Shown in pieces: positions 13,478 through 24,530 of a DNA stretch of 64,000 nt. Origin of the DNA: Carettochelys insculpta (lineage: Eukaryota; Chordata; Testudines; Carettochelyidae); the NCBI RefSeq assembly GCF_033958435.1, contig NC_134144.1, positions 10,472,010 to 10,536,009 on the forward strand, read 5' to 3'. The notes beneath the pieces were generated by a model. It searched no databases. It was given only the letters and a program-made list of their open reading frames with translations, and had not been told where the DNA came from. Within the stretch, counting starts at the first letter, position 1. Each line of letters opens with the position of its first letter. The position numbers were made by a program, and so were the translations under genes.

Positions 13478-14505
13478 CCATACAAACAGCCATATTGGGT
13501 CAGACCAAGAGTCCATCAAGCCCAGTGTCCTGTTCTCCTACTATGACCAATGCCAGGTGTCCCAGACTGAATAAATAGAACAGATAATCATCAAGTGACC
13601 CATTCCCTGTCTCACATTCCCCGCTTCTGGCAAACACAGGCTTGGGACACAATCCCTGATCATGCTGGTTGATAGTCATTGATGGATCTATCCTCCAAGA
13701 ATTTATCTAGCTCTTTTTTGAACCCCATTATGGTCGTGGCCTTCACAACATCCTCTGGCAAAAAATTCCATAGGTTGACTGTTTTGTGTGGAGAAATATT
13801 ATTTTGTTTATTTTAAGGCTGCTGCCTATTAATTTCATTTGGTGACTCTCAGTTATTGTGTAATGAGTAAGTAGTACTCATACTGAGAAAGTAAATAAGT
13901 AATGACTTTATCGAATCCTATTATAGCCCCTCTTAGTCACCTCTTTTCCAAGCTAAGAAGTACCAGTCTTAACATCTCCTCAGATGGAAGCTATGCCATA
14001 CTCCTAATCATTTTTGTTGCCTTTTTCTGAACCTTTTATAATTCCAATACATCGTGTTTGCTGACACCCTCAAAGAACTCTACTAGAGCAGTGAGGCATG
14101 ATTTCCATTTACAAAAAACACATTGAAACTATAGCAAAGAACATAATTGCCAGACAAATAGATGAAGATAATTTGTTGGGGATGAGTCAACCAGTCTGCC
14201 CAGTATTGAAGTCAGGCTTACTTGCCTGTAATTGCAAAAATCACTTCAGAAGCCCTTTATACAAATTGGTGTTTTACTAGTTATCTTCCAGTCATTAAGT
14301 ACAGAAGTGATGGGTTACAGATTACAGATAGCAGTTCTACAATTTCATATGAGAGTTCCTTCAGAACTCAGCTGAATGACACCTAATCCTGCTGATTTAT
14401 TACTGTTTAATTTACCAGTTTTTCCAAAAGCCACCTCTAATGACACCTCAATTTGGGACAACTCTGCAGATGTGTTACTTCAAAAGAATGGTTCACGTTT
14501 GGGAA
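13478..14505 (-). mobile_element. CR1-type LINE copy inserted in the DIRS-like element
   Basis: The sequence from agccatattgggtcagacca (13490) through cctctggcaaaaaattccat and ctgctgcctattaatttcat is a repeat I recall as abundant in turtle genomes. By comparison with chicken CR1 it reads as the antisense of a CR1 3' region. The segment from 14041 to about 14505 (ttatcttccagtcattaagt, cctctaatgacacctcaatt) belongs to the same repeat. It interrupts the DIRS-like reading order between RNase H and recombinase. The orientation is inferred, not proved. Confidence 0.65.
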
Positions 14506-15640
14506 TCTCCCTCATCCTTGGCAATACATTCAGACACCAATCCCACAGATTGATCGCTTCCACACACAGAGCAAATGACCTCATGTCCCCTTGTTTGTTG
14601 ATGCAATGGACTATAGTGTTGTTGTCCAATATGACAGGAACACTGTGGGAGAGAGTGAATGGAAGAAATGCTCATCATACCTCTCAGAGTTCAAGTTGAT
14701 GTGCATCCTGGATTCCTGAGGGTTCCATATCCCCAGCATTATGTGGTCTATGTGCACTCTTCATCCTGTGATGGATGCACCTCTGTGATAATCATTCTAT
14801 CCAGGGAGGATAGGAGAAAGTGAACCCCTGTACTAACAATGGTCCATCCACCACTAGAGAGAAGAGAGCACTGCGCTAGGTGTGGGGGAAGAGTACGAAG
14901 ACAACTGTCAGCCTAAAATCCATGGCATGGCATGGCACTGCACACAGAGAGTATACACTTTTGGAGACATATCTGTGAACAGCAGAGGTGAAGGAGCATG
15001 AAGCTGGTGAGGTACATCCACACTGCCATGTGGCCACCAAGAGATAAGCAGAGATGGGCTCTACTATCTAGACAATGACCTCCTGCAGAACCCTTCCATA
15101 GTAAATACGCAAGATTGCGACTATACTGACAGAGGCACCTTCGGAGTCTAGGTACTCCATGGTAATCAAAGATGATTTTTCGACATTGACATGGACCCCA
15201 GAGATAAAAAGAGTCTAAGCAACTTGGAGGTCGAGAGTTGAACCTCTTCTCTGGTTGATGAGGTGAGAAGTGAATTGTGAGAGAGGAAAAAATAAGGACC
15301 TCAGAATGGCTGATGTGGGCTGTTATAATAGAGGAAATCTTGGTTAAGAGCTGGGGTGAATCCAAAAGGTAGGACTGTGTACTGAAAACGCTGAGGACCC
15401 TCAATGAACATCAGGAATTTTTTGTGGGTTGGGTGGATGTTTATGCAAAAACAGAGCTGTAAACCACATGCCTTTTTTCTAGAGAGGGTATGAAGGCTGC
15501 TAAGGGAACCATACAAAACTTGGGTTTACAGATGAAGCAGCTGAGAAGATGAAGGTCCATCATCTTTTTTCTTGGGTACCAGGAAGTAAGTGGAATTGAG
15601 GCAAGTACCTTGATATCTGGGAGAATATGCACTATTGCTC
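14490..15640 (-). pseudogene. DIRS-like reverse transcriptase and RNase H remnant
   Basis: On the minus strand, about 15632-15540 gives PLTSWYPRKKMMDLHLLSCF, resembling the RT fingers block (YLVPKK-GG-RPILD). About 15460-15340 gives INIHPTHKKFLMF followed by YTVLPFGFTPAL, the DIRS-type palm block. Near 14650-14510 a frame reads VILDNNTIVHCINKQGDMRS and then LCVEAINLWDWCL. This is the distinctive DIRS RNase H signature, with the Asp-Asn, HxINKQGG and LWDWC words. Frames change several times, so no functional enzyme is encoded. A true retrovirus or Gypsy origin is unlikely, because neither has the RNase H LWDWC motif. Confidence 0.75.
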
Positions 15641-16529
15641 TCCATTGCAGTAAAGAGTTTATTTTTAGAACAAGAATGCTCTTGTGAGAGTAGTCCCTGA
15701 AAAGGGTTCAGGGCAGGGGATCTAGATGAGGTAGTTTGGTGAACTCAATTGTACTTGTCAGTTATTATTGCACTCCAGTTGGTCAGAAAAGTGGGCAGAT
15801 GACCCACAAAAGGGGTGGATTTTGGTTGCATGGCAGAGCGGGAGGTCGTTGATGGTTCTCTAGTGGTACTCAGAAATATCACTTTTGAGAGGATTGCCAG
15901 TGAGATGAAGAGAACTGAGACGCCCAGCTTGAAGGATAGGATTTAGTGGGTCATCAGGCACTTAGAAGAAGTTTCATATAAATTCTGATGGAAGAACTGG
16001 ACAGACGTGAACCATTATTTAAGTGGCAGGCGGTAGAGTTTTTGCTTGCATACCAATGCATAGATACCCAGCAATCGAAGTGTGGCTCTGGAATCCTTAA
16101 GGGAATGGAGGGTTTTGTTGGATTCCTGATTAAACAGGTGACTTGTTGAAAGGAAGGTCCTCAGTGGTATTGTGCACCTTTCTAGGAAAACTGCATGAGC
16201 ACCACCACGGATGATTGAGGCACCATTCTAGCCACCAAATTGCCTGCCTCCAGAATAGACTGGAAACATGCTCAATCTTGCTGAGGCAGCTTTTCAGTAA
16301 AGTCCTTCAATGTGCCATCATTATTTGGCCAACAAAGCCTGGTAGTTTGAAATTTGGAATTAAGAGGCTTGCTGCATCCCAGAAGGTCTAAATGTTTGCC
16401 CTTCTTACCTATCAAGCCCAGATGTTGCTGTCTGGAACATTATGTTGCTGCTTGTGCCATGAGGGGAGAAGAGAAAGGTAACTCTGACCCACTGATCCGT
16501 ATATAGCATCACTTCTATGTGCATAGAAG

Positions 16530-17961
16530 TGACCATATTACACCAAACTGTTCATTGTAGATTGGTAGGGCAACGCCGACAAGGAACAAAAGATGTCTAC
16601 AAGCTGATCCTGCTTGTCTTGTACTTCCTCCGCTGGACAGTGCAGCTCGTCCTCTACCATTTGTAAGAGATTTTTGAACTGGCAAAAGTCACCAGAATGC
16701 AAGGCAGAGGCTGAAGTGACTGCTGCCTCTGCAGAGGACAAAGGGCTCCCGTTCTGGTGTTACTGTTGGAAAAGGACAGGATGGTTCATCTTCCGTAACT
16801 TGCTCAGAGTGTCTGCTGAAGAACACCCTAACTGGGACAACTGCAGTCATGTAGCACTTTAAAGATTAACAAAATTATTTATTAGGTGATGAACTTATTG
16901 TGGGACAGACCCACTGCTTCAGACCCCTGAAGACAAACGCAAAGCCTCCCTTGCAGAACATGCAGGTTCTGAGGACCAGGACCCTTAGAAGGAGCAGAAA
17001 GAGGTGGATATTGAGGAAGGCCACAAGGACAGGATAACCAGTGGCTTCCCTGTTGTTGGAAAGGAGGGCACTGCCATGCCACTGGTAATAAAGAATGGGT
17101 GTCTCTTGTGCTCCATTGGAATCCAAGAACAAGAACTTGGATCCTGGTTCCAAAAGCAGTACCAACAGAAGTGTGTAATCCATAGAAGGAGACATCCAAG
17201 TGGGACCTAACCATAGCAAGTCCCAGATAGGAGATCGGACTTCTCTAAGTGTAGATGACAGAAGAAGGTATGAAGATCTCGATTCCTCCAAGGCAAATCA
17301 CTCATGTAGTTCTGGTGCTTTCTCCAAGCATTCTGGCATGAACAGTACCTGTTCAGCAGCCAGCACCAGAGGACTGTCCAGGAAGATCCCTTGTCTCAAG
17401 GCAAGCTGACACTGAAGGCATGTGCAGCTTGTTTTTCTGTACTTGGTTGGTCTGCACGATATTTTTGTCATGCATGGGTGCCTTGGAACACACTGCTTCT
17501 CTGTAGCTGGCACTCATGGAAGACATCATTCTTCCTTGGCTTGGAGGAAGACTGCTATATTTAGTACATGCTGCCTTACCTCCTGACTAGGGCCTGGCAA
17601 GGGGTTCATAGCAGCAATATGACCACACCCTTGTTTATGCTCTGAAGTCAGAAGCACATTCCTGGGTTTCTCAGACTGATGTACATAGGTGTTTCACCAA
17701 AGTAGGTCCAACTGCAGCCTTATGGTGACCTCCAAGGGATGCTTCTTCAGGAGGAAAGCTCAGCCTTCTCAGAGATGACTTAAGAAGGACTAGTAGATAT
17801 TGATGAAATATGGGCTTCTCCCAGGCAGTAGAAGTGATGCAGGTGTTCAACACTGGTGAATAACAAAATGAGGACAGGATGTGCAAATTTTGAATCCTGG
17901 CATCTTCAACGTAATCCAGTACCAGTGTGTGGCTGCCAGGGATTGGAAAAAACAGATTCAA
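16530..17961 (-). pseudogene. DIRS-like gag-region remnant
   Basis: Several minus-strand frames occur here (about 17961-17671, 17291-16875 and 16741-16538). The last (FCQFKNLLQMVEDELHCPAE, then EVQDKQDQLVDIF) looks like the gag-type segment that precedes RT in DIRS-like elements. No catalytic residues are expected. The assignment is mostly positional, being upstream of RT in the same orientation. Confidence 0.45.
16848..16932 (-). mobile_element. Penelope-like element end fragment, about 85 bp
   Basis: The fragment contains gtagcactttaaagattaac, tttattaggtgatgaactta and gggacagacccactgcttca. These words match the terminal arm of the Penelope-like copies at 24.0, 27.9 and 60.5 kb. It is inserted in the gag region of the DIRS-like element. 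Confidence 0.7.
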
Positions 17962-18000
17962 GTCTAAATCCTAAAAAATTACTGCTAACATCTTAACTAA

Positions 18001-18503
18001 GAAACATTAAAAACAATATAGAATTTCTGAAACTCTTATTTTAAAAGTGCATCAGAGACAAGAGTACACTATCAGCTCCAACATAGACCAAGAAACTGTG
18101 AGAAGAGTAACTGGATTCACTACTGATCTGCCTCACCCTTTGTCATCTCAGATGAATCTGAGGCCAAGCCAAGGTGCATAGGCAAACTACTACTGTGGAC
18201 AACGGACACTACTACTTTCAAACTCTCCAGCTCCAGAAACATGGCACATACACGCAAATTCTCAGTGGACTTCAGTAAGGACCATCAATCAAAGAAAAAC
18301 AGTGCAATATATAGGTGTTCCCACATTGCAGCAACATGGAATGAGTTTGTTGCTATAATAGTTTATCATTGGACCTTAGATTCATTCTATCTGCAGTTCT
18401 GGCACATCTAATAGATTTTGCATAACTACCTTCTGTTCACACTCATTTCCTTCAGTCTGTTCCCAAGTTGTGGGTAAGTAAAAGTTTGTTGCTGTTTTAT
18501 TGA
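18001..18503. other. 3' flank of ZDBF2
   Basis: Between the last ZDBF2 exon (to the right) and the DIRS-like element. It would hold the ZDBF2 3' UTR. No other feature is seen apart from the AATAAA listed separately. Confidence 0.4.
18496..18501 (-). terminator. Candidate ZDBF2 polyadenylation signal
   Basis: A canonical AATAAA (TTTATT on the plus strand) begins two bases after the TAG stop of the last coding exon. If it is used, the 3' UTR would be only about 20-40 nt. Longer isoforms using more distal signals are possible, and nothing in the sequence shows which is used. Confidence 0.45.
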
Positions 18504-21339
18504 CTAGCTATTTCCTGGTAAAACAAGACAGCCTCCCAATACAGGTATACTAGAAGTTCTTCTAGAAGACCGTTTCACAGTGCTGAGGGGACCCTTATCT
18601 CCAACTATCTCCCAGTTCCTTACTTTGGGAGAAGATAGTTCTGGGTGCTTCATAAAAGGCCCTGCTGTGACTTTCTGCCTTTTTTCAGTAATCCCTGAAA
18701 TGACTGAAGAGTTAAAAAATGTTCTCCTAGGTTTCCTCCTCACCTTTAACTTTTTAGCATCAAGTTTTTCCTTTTTCAAGTGCTTTCCCAAAGAAGGTTT
18801 CCTTGTCTGGCATGTATGGATGGAGGAGGCCGAAGATTTTTGGGCACAAGAGGAGAGTTTCCTTCTTATCTGCTCCTTTTTTTGCTTTTTAATTCTGGAT
18901 TCTTGTTTCTTCTTGCTTGGGGCTACTCTACTTGCTCTTCTCACAAAGCCATGCTTGACCGATGACGCTTTTCTGGTAAAAATTGGTTCTCTACTTGTGC
19001 CTTCTTTCTTCTTCCACATTTTCTTTGGATTCTCCTTCTCCAACCGCTCGCTCTTGATTGATTTTAAAGATGTTTTGGCAACCCTGGTATTAATTGGGGT
19101 TAATCTAATATCATCTTCTATTTGACACTGATGGGATCTGAGAGGTGAAATGCTTAAGTATTTATAGGACTTTTCCGAGTGACAGAGTAATGGAAAATCA
19201 GACCTTTCTGTAGAAACGGAAGATCCATCTGTCCTCAGACTTGAGTTCATACCATTTCCTTTATCTGGATCTGACAGGAAAGCAACAGAAGAACTATAGA
19301 AGTCAGGCCAATTGAAGGATTTAGATGGTGTGCATTCTTTTTGAGTATCAAACAGTTTCTTCGTGTCTGCATTTAGGCTTTGGCTCCTGAACAGCTGTCG
19401 AACATAGGAGGGCTTTTGTGCTTTTTCTCTGACTGTGCTCCTGGGAGGTGTTTTCAGAATTCGATTTGTCAGTGGGTCATAATACTTAAGAGAACACTGT
19501 TTGTATCTGTATCTTACAGAGCCCTTGCTGTCTGTGGAGTTGTGATTTCTCCTCATTTTGGGAACCTCTGCAGGTTTGTCTTTGTACTGTTTAATTTCTG
19601 GACATGAAAGGACATACACCACCGTCTTGGGCTGCAGAGGGCTCATAATTTTGGTATATGCTTCAGGAAGCTTAAGGGCACATAGTCTAGTTTTCATGTT
19701 TGAAATTGTTTCATTCTCTGACCAAATAATGTTTGCATTCTGATTTGGTGGATCAGGCTCCTTTCTAATGTTTTTTCTTTTTATTATTGGACAGTTCACT
19801 AAACTCGTTTGGGTTCCATGGCTGACTTTGACCACTTGGCATCTTGAAGCAAGGCGCCACGTCCTCTTTCTAGGCACCTGAAGTGTTTGTGGGTTGCATA
19901 GTGTATCTGAAGCCAACAAATTATCAAAATCAGAATCACCACTTACAGTATCATTACATTCTGGCAATGCTTCAACTGATGCAGCTTCTCTTCTGTTACC
20001 TGTAACAATGTCACTTTTTCTTTCATCTTTCTGCTGCTTCTTCCTCATCCTCTTCCCTGTAAAGTTGGCTGGTGGTTCACTGTTGAAGTGACAATGGAAA
20101 CGCCCTTCCTTGAAATCACGTACAAGTGCTTCAATTTTTATATCATCTTCATGCATTATCTGTGACCATGTCTTTCCCACAAAGGAAGGAGGCACATGAG
20201 GCAGAGCCGGAAGAACTGGTTCCTCATTATGAATTATTATGTCCTGGTTTGCTGCTTCTGTGGGTTCCACTGAACCACCTTTTAGAATAGAACTGAGTTG
20301 CGTTCCATAGTTCTGATCTTCCAGGTTTACCTGGACCTCTTTTAGGAATTCTATATCTTTTAAAGCTACCTTGGGCAGGCCTGTTCCTGAGCAAACAGTT
20401 GCCTCACAAACAAAGCTCATTTCTGAGCCCTCTAAATTATCATGATCCAGAAATGAGGAAATATTTAAATAGAAATTACTCTCTTCATCTTTGCAAGACA
20501 ACTCATTAGGTGGAACTCCATGGCAGTACTTCAGAATGACATCTTCAATTATCTCATCTACTGAAGTTCCATTACCTCTGTTCACATTGATGTCTTTGTG
20601 TCGTGTTAACTGTGGGGATATCCCAAAACTTAGGGAGCTGCTAGTTCCCACAAAGTCCCTGAGACAGTGGTCAGACACTGAAGTTTCAACCTGAGATTGC
20701 AAACTATCTAGCTTAAAAAAAGACTGACCTGAGATAATATATGAACAGTTGCCTTGGCTGTAAGTAGGACTCTGATGTAAAAATGAAGGGGTCCTGGAGC
20801 GGACAGATGCCAGAACAGGATTAGGATTTACATTTAAAAATCCATCCTTATGGCACACATCCTTCTGCATGTGATCATATTTGCTACTTGTCAGATTTGA
20901 TTTTGAGTACCTAGTATTTTTTCCAATTACAGGACTATTACGAGAACTGCAACTTAACGGGGTACTAGGCAAATGGTGAGGTACTGGGATCACAGCTGTA
21001 AACTGACCATTATGGCTTCTATTTGCAATTTGAGCATCATCAGTAAATATATGTTTTTTCTCACTGTTACAGATGTCCAAAGTTTGCTGAGATATTTCTA
21101 AGATGTGTTCCTGCCCCCTCTTTAGTTTTTGGAAAAATGTCTGTGGCACATAAACCGACTTTATGCCCTCTTGAGATCTGCAAGGAGAAGGGGAGCATGA
21201 TTTAACGATGGAGTCACTGTCTGTGCCAGGTATCTCCTGTCTGCTTCTTACCACCTTTTTCTCCTCCTCTCTTGGAAGCAGGAAAACATCCCGGGGAGCC
21301 ATTGGGGAGATGGGAAATGGCATGTCATCATAAGTTGGT
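18504..21339 (-). CDS. ZDBF2: ZDBF2, large last coding exon (residues 89-1033)
   Basis: The single long exon encodes most of zinc finger DBF-type containing 2, a large, mostly disordered nuclear protein of poorly known function. The acceptor (tttttccag, pyrimidine-rich) puts the first base at 21339. It completes an Arg codon split with 29515-29642 and continues PTYDDMPFPISP; the Met at 21323 is internal, not the start. Blocks I match to mammalian ZDBF2 are RSQEGIK...FFQKLKRGQE near residues 140-165, one unit like the mammalian internal repeat (SEMSF...LKEVQVNLEDQNYG, about 390-432), and YTKIMSPLQPKTVVYVLSCP (about 648-668). A Lys/Arg-rich tail (about 850-960) probably holds nuclear localisation signals. 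The stop is TAG at 18504. There are no frameshifts, so the exon looks functional. In human the protein is, as I recall, over 2,300 residues, so this one is much shorter. Confidence 0.92.
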
Positions 21340-23116
21340 CTGGAAAAAAAACCTGTATAAATGTTGCAAATATATTTAAAGTTTTATGAACAAAGAAATG
21401 CAGAATTACGTAATCATTATTAAGTATAGTGCATTATGATGAACAAACTCAATTCACTACCTGCAGTACTTTACAAAATGAAGCTTTAAGGAAAGAAAGG
21501 AAACACAATGTTCCATAAAGCATCCCAAACAAAGATGACAAACTGGACATTTATTTGACTCCACAAAGGATCAGGTAGATATTAGGGACATAAAGTCCCA
21601 GTTAACCAATTTAAGGAGGGGAGGGCTCAAGAGGCAAACCCACCCCCTGCCTCCAGCAGTGTACTGGGGGATCTGGGCTCTTGCAACACTGCTGCAGGTC
21701 GGGGACATTCCAGCACATCTGGAGCAGTCTCAGACCCTGGTCCACCATGGGCGAGGTGCACCAGCCCAACAGGAGCAGCCCCAGTCTGCAGCAAGGGGGC
21801 CACTCCAGCCTAGCTGGGCTGGAGCGGCCTCCCCAGCACCTCCCGCTCCAGGGCCACCACAGATTGGGCTGCTACAGCTGGGCTGGGCTGTGGAGCTGGA
21901 GCAGTCCCCTGCCCACACCGGGCCAGGGGATGCTCCAGGCCCTATCAGTTAACTGGAACCAGTAAGCCTCATCCATTTAGGATTAAATTTAACAGTTAAC
22001 TGGCTAACCTATAACATCCCCGGTAGATATTTCTTCTCTTCTCCCAGCAGCGAGCTTTTCAGAATGGCTAAACATATTAGTATCATTATTCTGCAAGTGA
22101 TAGCAGGGAAAGGAAAAAAAAACTCTTCTTCTTTTAATCCCATTGATTTATAAAGAACAATTAGATTATTTTGTAATGCATACTATATAAATTTATACTA
22201 AACATGTAGCTACACTCTACTTTATAAGCATCTTTGTACATAAACTCTCTTTTAAAGAGTGGTTCTCTTAAAAATGACTCTGCAAAGGTGGCTTTTAACA
22301 CTGGCTTTTAATACTGCAAATGATGCAGTATTTTTTTTAAGTAATGATGGGGTTCCATGGTTACTGCAAACTCAGAATGATCTCTGCAAACGAGCCCGAG
22401 CTTTTTATGAAACATTCTTCAGCACCAATAATAAATGTTCTGCAAGCCATGTTTTGACCTCGGTTAAGTTTGTGCATCCCCATTGCTGCCATGGCAGATT
22501 TTTACATAATCTGCAATCAAAATGTATACAGACTTGTACCAAAAATAAGTCTTCACTCCTTTTAGCTTTGCAAAGGGAAGATGACAGGCTTGCCAGGCCC
22601 CTGGGCAAGATGTGTATGTGTAGTGGGGAGCTCTCTGCTCCCAAAGGGGTGAGGCTGGGGGCAGTCAACCCTCGCTGCTGGGGGAAATGTGGCCACCATG
22701 CGTGGCTCTGAGGGCTGCGGAGGGTGCCGCATCTCCCCCAGGCAATCTTCAGAGCCATCCACAGCACACTGCAACAGCAATTTAAAAGACCTGGGACTCC
22801 AGCCACTGCTGCTGTGGCCCCCGGCACTTTTGAATTGCTGTGCTCCGTGACAACATCATAAATAAATAATTCAAGTGGGAATACTCATATTCCACAAAGT
22901 TAGGTACATGTGGGTCTCTTTATGATTCCTGAGCCAAAAGACTCCAACTATTTCATTGCTATATCATTTGCAGTACTAAAAGAAGTAAATACAACACACG
23001 TTCACTTGCAGGTAAACTATTTCCTTGGCTAGACATGCCAGACATAGTAAAAGTAGGTAAATGGATGGAGTACTGAGGTTGTAATACAAACCAGTCAAAA
23101 AGTCAGCCTATTGGAG

Positions 23117-23156
<40 letters not shown>

Positions 23157-23530
23157 GTCCTTATTACACACTATTGTCTCCTAAGAATACAATGAGTCAA
23201 ACAACAGAATGTCATGGAAACCTTAATGTTGGAGTGTGGGCTTTTTGTTTTCTAAGTCTGAAGTTAAATAACATATAGGATGGATAACAGTTCAACCTCA
23301 CATTCTGTCCTAAACTCACACCATGAATTCTCCAGGACATCATGAATTAAAGGTCTGAATTTTAATTTCATGGAAACCTAAACATTTTAAAATACACAGT
23401 TTTAGTTTTCAGTCTGTAAATTTAAATAGAGTGTATGAAGGGGAGGAAAGACATGGAGAATCTGCTGCATACAAGAGACAGCAGCACTAGTCCCAGAAGC
23501 ACTCCTGGTGCCAAGAATCTCTATTACAGT
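21340..23530. other. ZDBF2 intron, with a GC-rich repeat
   Basis: Start of the 8.2-kb intron between the last two coding exons. About 21597-22012 is a GC-rich segment, flanked by cagttaacc-type and aacagttaactgg-type words in inverted arrangement, so probably a non-autonomous repeat. Apparent frames across it are compositional. A second GC-rich patch lies at about 22580-22830. The remainder is AT-rich without recognised features. Confidence 0.45.
23119..23152. repeat. (CA)n microsatellite, about 17 units
   Basis: An uninterrupted CA dinucleotide tract inside the ZDBF2 intron. It is likely length-polymorphic. Confidence 0.95.
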
Positions 23531-23854
23531 GGTGTGTCCACACAGCAAAATTATTTTGGAATAACAACTGCTATTCTGAAATAGCTTTGTAAGTATCTAC
23601 AAAACGCATCCACTATTTCAAAATAATTTTGACATATAAGCCACTCTTTCAAATTTGGTAAACCTCATTCTATGAGGAATAGGGCTTATTCCAAAACAGA
23701 TATTTCGGAACAGGGATTGTATAGGCAGGGAATAGGGGCTATTTCGAAATAAACTATAGTGCGCCCAAGGGCTCTAATCCAAAAGAGGTTCCATTCTGAG
23801 CACTATTTCAACAAATATTGTGTGTAGAAATAATGCCGCTGTGTAGACATAGTC
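23531..23854. mobile_element. Harbinger-like MITE, about 324 bp
   Basis: The ends are ggtgtgtccacacagc and its rough complement gctgtgtagacatagtc. The interior is full of ttattttggaataa / tatttcgaaata words, as in the larger Harbinger ends in this window. It is non-coding and lies in a ZDBF2 intron. Confidence 0.65.
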
Positions 23855-23889
23855 ACAGTGATTAACAATACTCTAGCTTACCCCAGCAA

Positions 23890-24530
23890 TAGGGTAAAAA
23901 TGACTTATAAAGGAAGACTGGAAATATTGGGTTTTAGTCTGGAAAAGGGAAGATTGAGGGGGGACCGCTCAACTTTCAAGTGCCTACAAGGTTGTTAAAA
24001 GAAGAATGGAGAGAAATCAAAAAAGCAGTCCAGTAGCACTTTAAAGACTAACAAAATTTTTAGGTGATCAGCTTCTGCGGGACAGACCCACTTCTTCAGA
24101 TCATAGCCATACCAGAACAGACTCAATATTTAAGGCACAGAGAACCAAAAATAGTAGTCAAGGTTGACAAATCAGAAAAATTATTATCAAGGTGAGCAAA
24201 TCAGAGAGCAGAGGGGCAGAAGGAGAAGGGGGGAAGTCAAGAATTAGATACATTTTTGCTTAACTTCTGAGAATTGGACAAGACATGCTAGGCTTAAATT
24301 TGCACCAAGGGAAATTTAGGTTGGACATTAGAAAAAATTTCCCATCCAGGTGATTAAGCACTGAAAAAAATTGGCTAGAGAGGTTGCACAATCTCCATCA
24401 TTGGACATTTTTAAGAGCAGGTTAGACCTGTCAGGAATGGTCTCTATATAATACCTAATCCTACCACAAATCCAGGCGACTGTACTAGATGACCTTTCAA
24501 GGTTCTTTCCAGTCCTATGATTAAGGAGTA
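23890..24530 (+). mobile_element. CR1 LINE 3' end, split by a Penelope insertion
   Basis: Two blocks of a CR1 3' end flank the Penelope fragment at 24017-24250. The first runs to 24016 (agactggaaatattgggttt, gaggggggaccgc). The second runs to about 24529, with tttaggttggacattagaaa, actagatgacctttcaaggt and ttccagtcctatgatt, the characteristic CR1 tail. The orientation is plus, opposite to ZDBF2. The order shows CR1 was present before the Penelope element arrived. Confidence 0.8.
24017..24250 (-). mobile_element. Penelope-like element terminal arm nested in CR1
   Basis: The segment carries caaaaaagcagtccagtagc, gggacagacccacttcttca and gatcatagccataccagaac, the same arm as at 60.47 kb. Only about 235 bp of the element is present, ending near caagaattagat. 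There is no coding part. Confidence 0.8.

Larger units (their letters stand above)
11680..18000 (-). mobile_element. Decayed DIRS-like tyrosine-recombinase retrotransposon
   Basis: A minus-strand retroelement of about 6.3 kb whose remnants lie in DIRS order. A gag-like region comes first (about 17.9-16.3 kb), then reverse transcriptase (about 15.64-15.1 kb), RNase H (about 14.7-14.5 kb) and tyrosine recombinase (about 12.6-12.3 kb). All frames are broken by stops and shifts. A CR1 LINE (13478-14505) separates RNase H from the recombinase, and a Penelope scrap lies at 16848-16932. No LTRs are seen. The outer limits are approximate because the DIRS terminal repeats could not be identified. The family call rests on the RNase H and recombinase matches described in the separate entries. 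Confidence 0.75.

Noticed and set aside
18580..19125. 181-codon plus-strand frame rich in Leu/Phe, looking like a membrane protein
   Set aside because: It is the exact antisense of the Lys/Arg-rich tail of ZDBF2. AAG/AAA codons read backwards give Leu/Phe. No independent gene signals.
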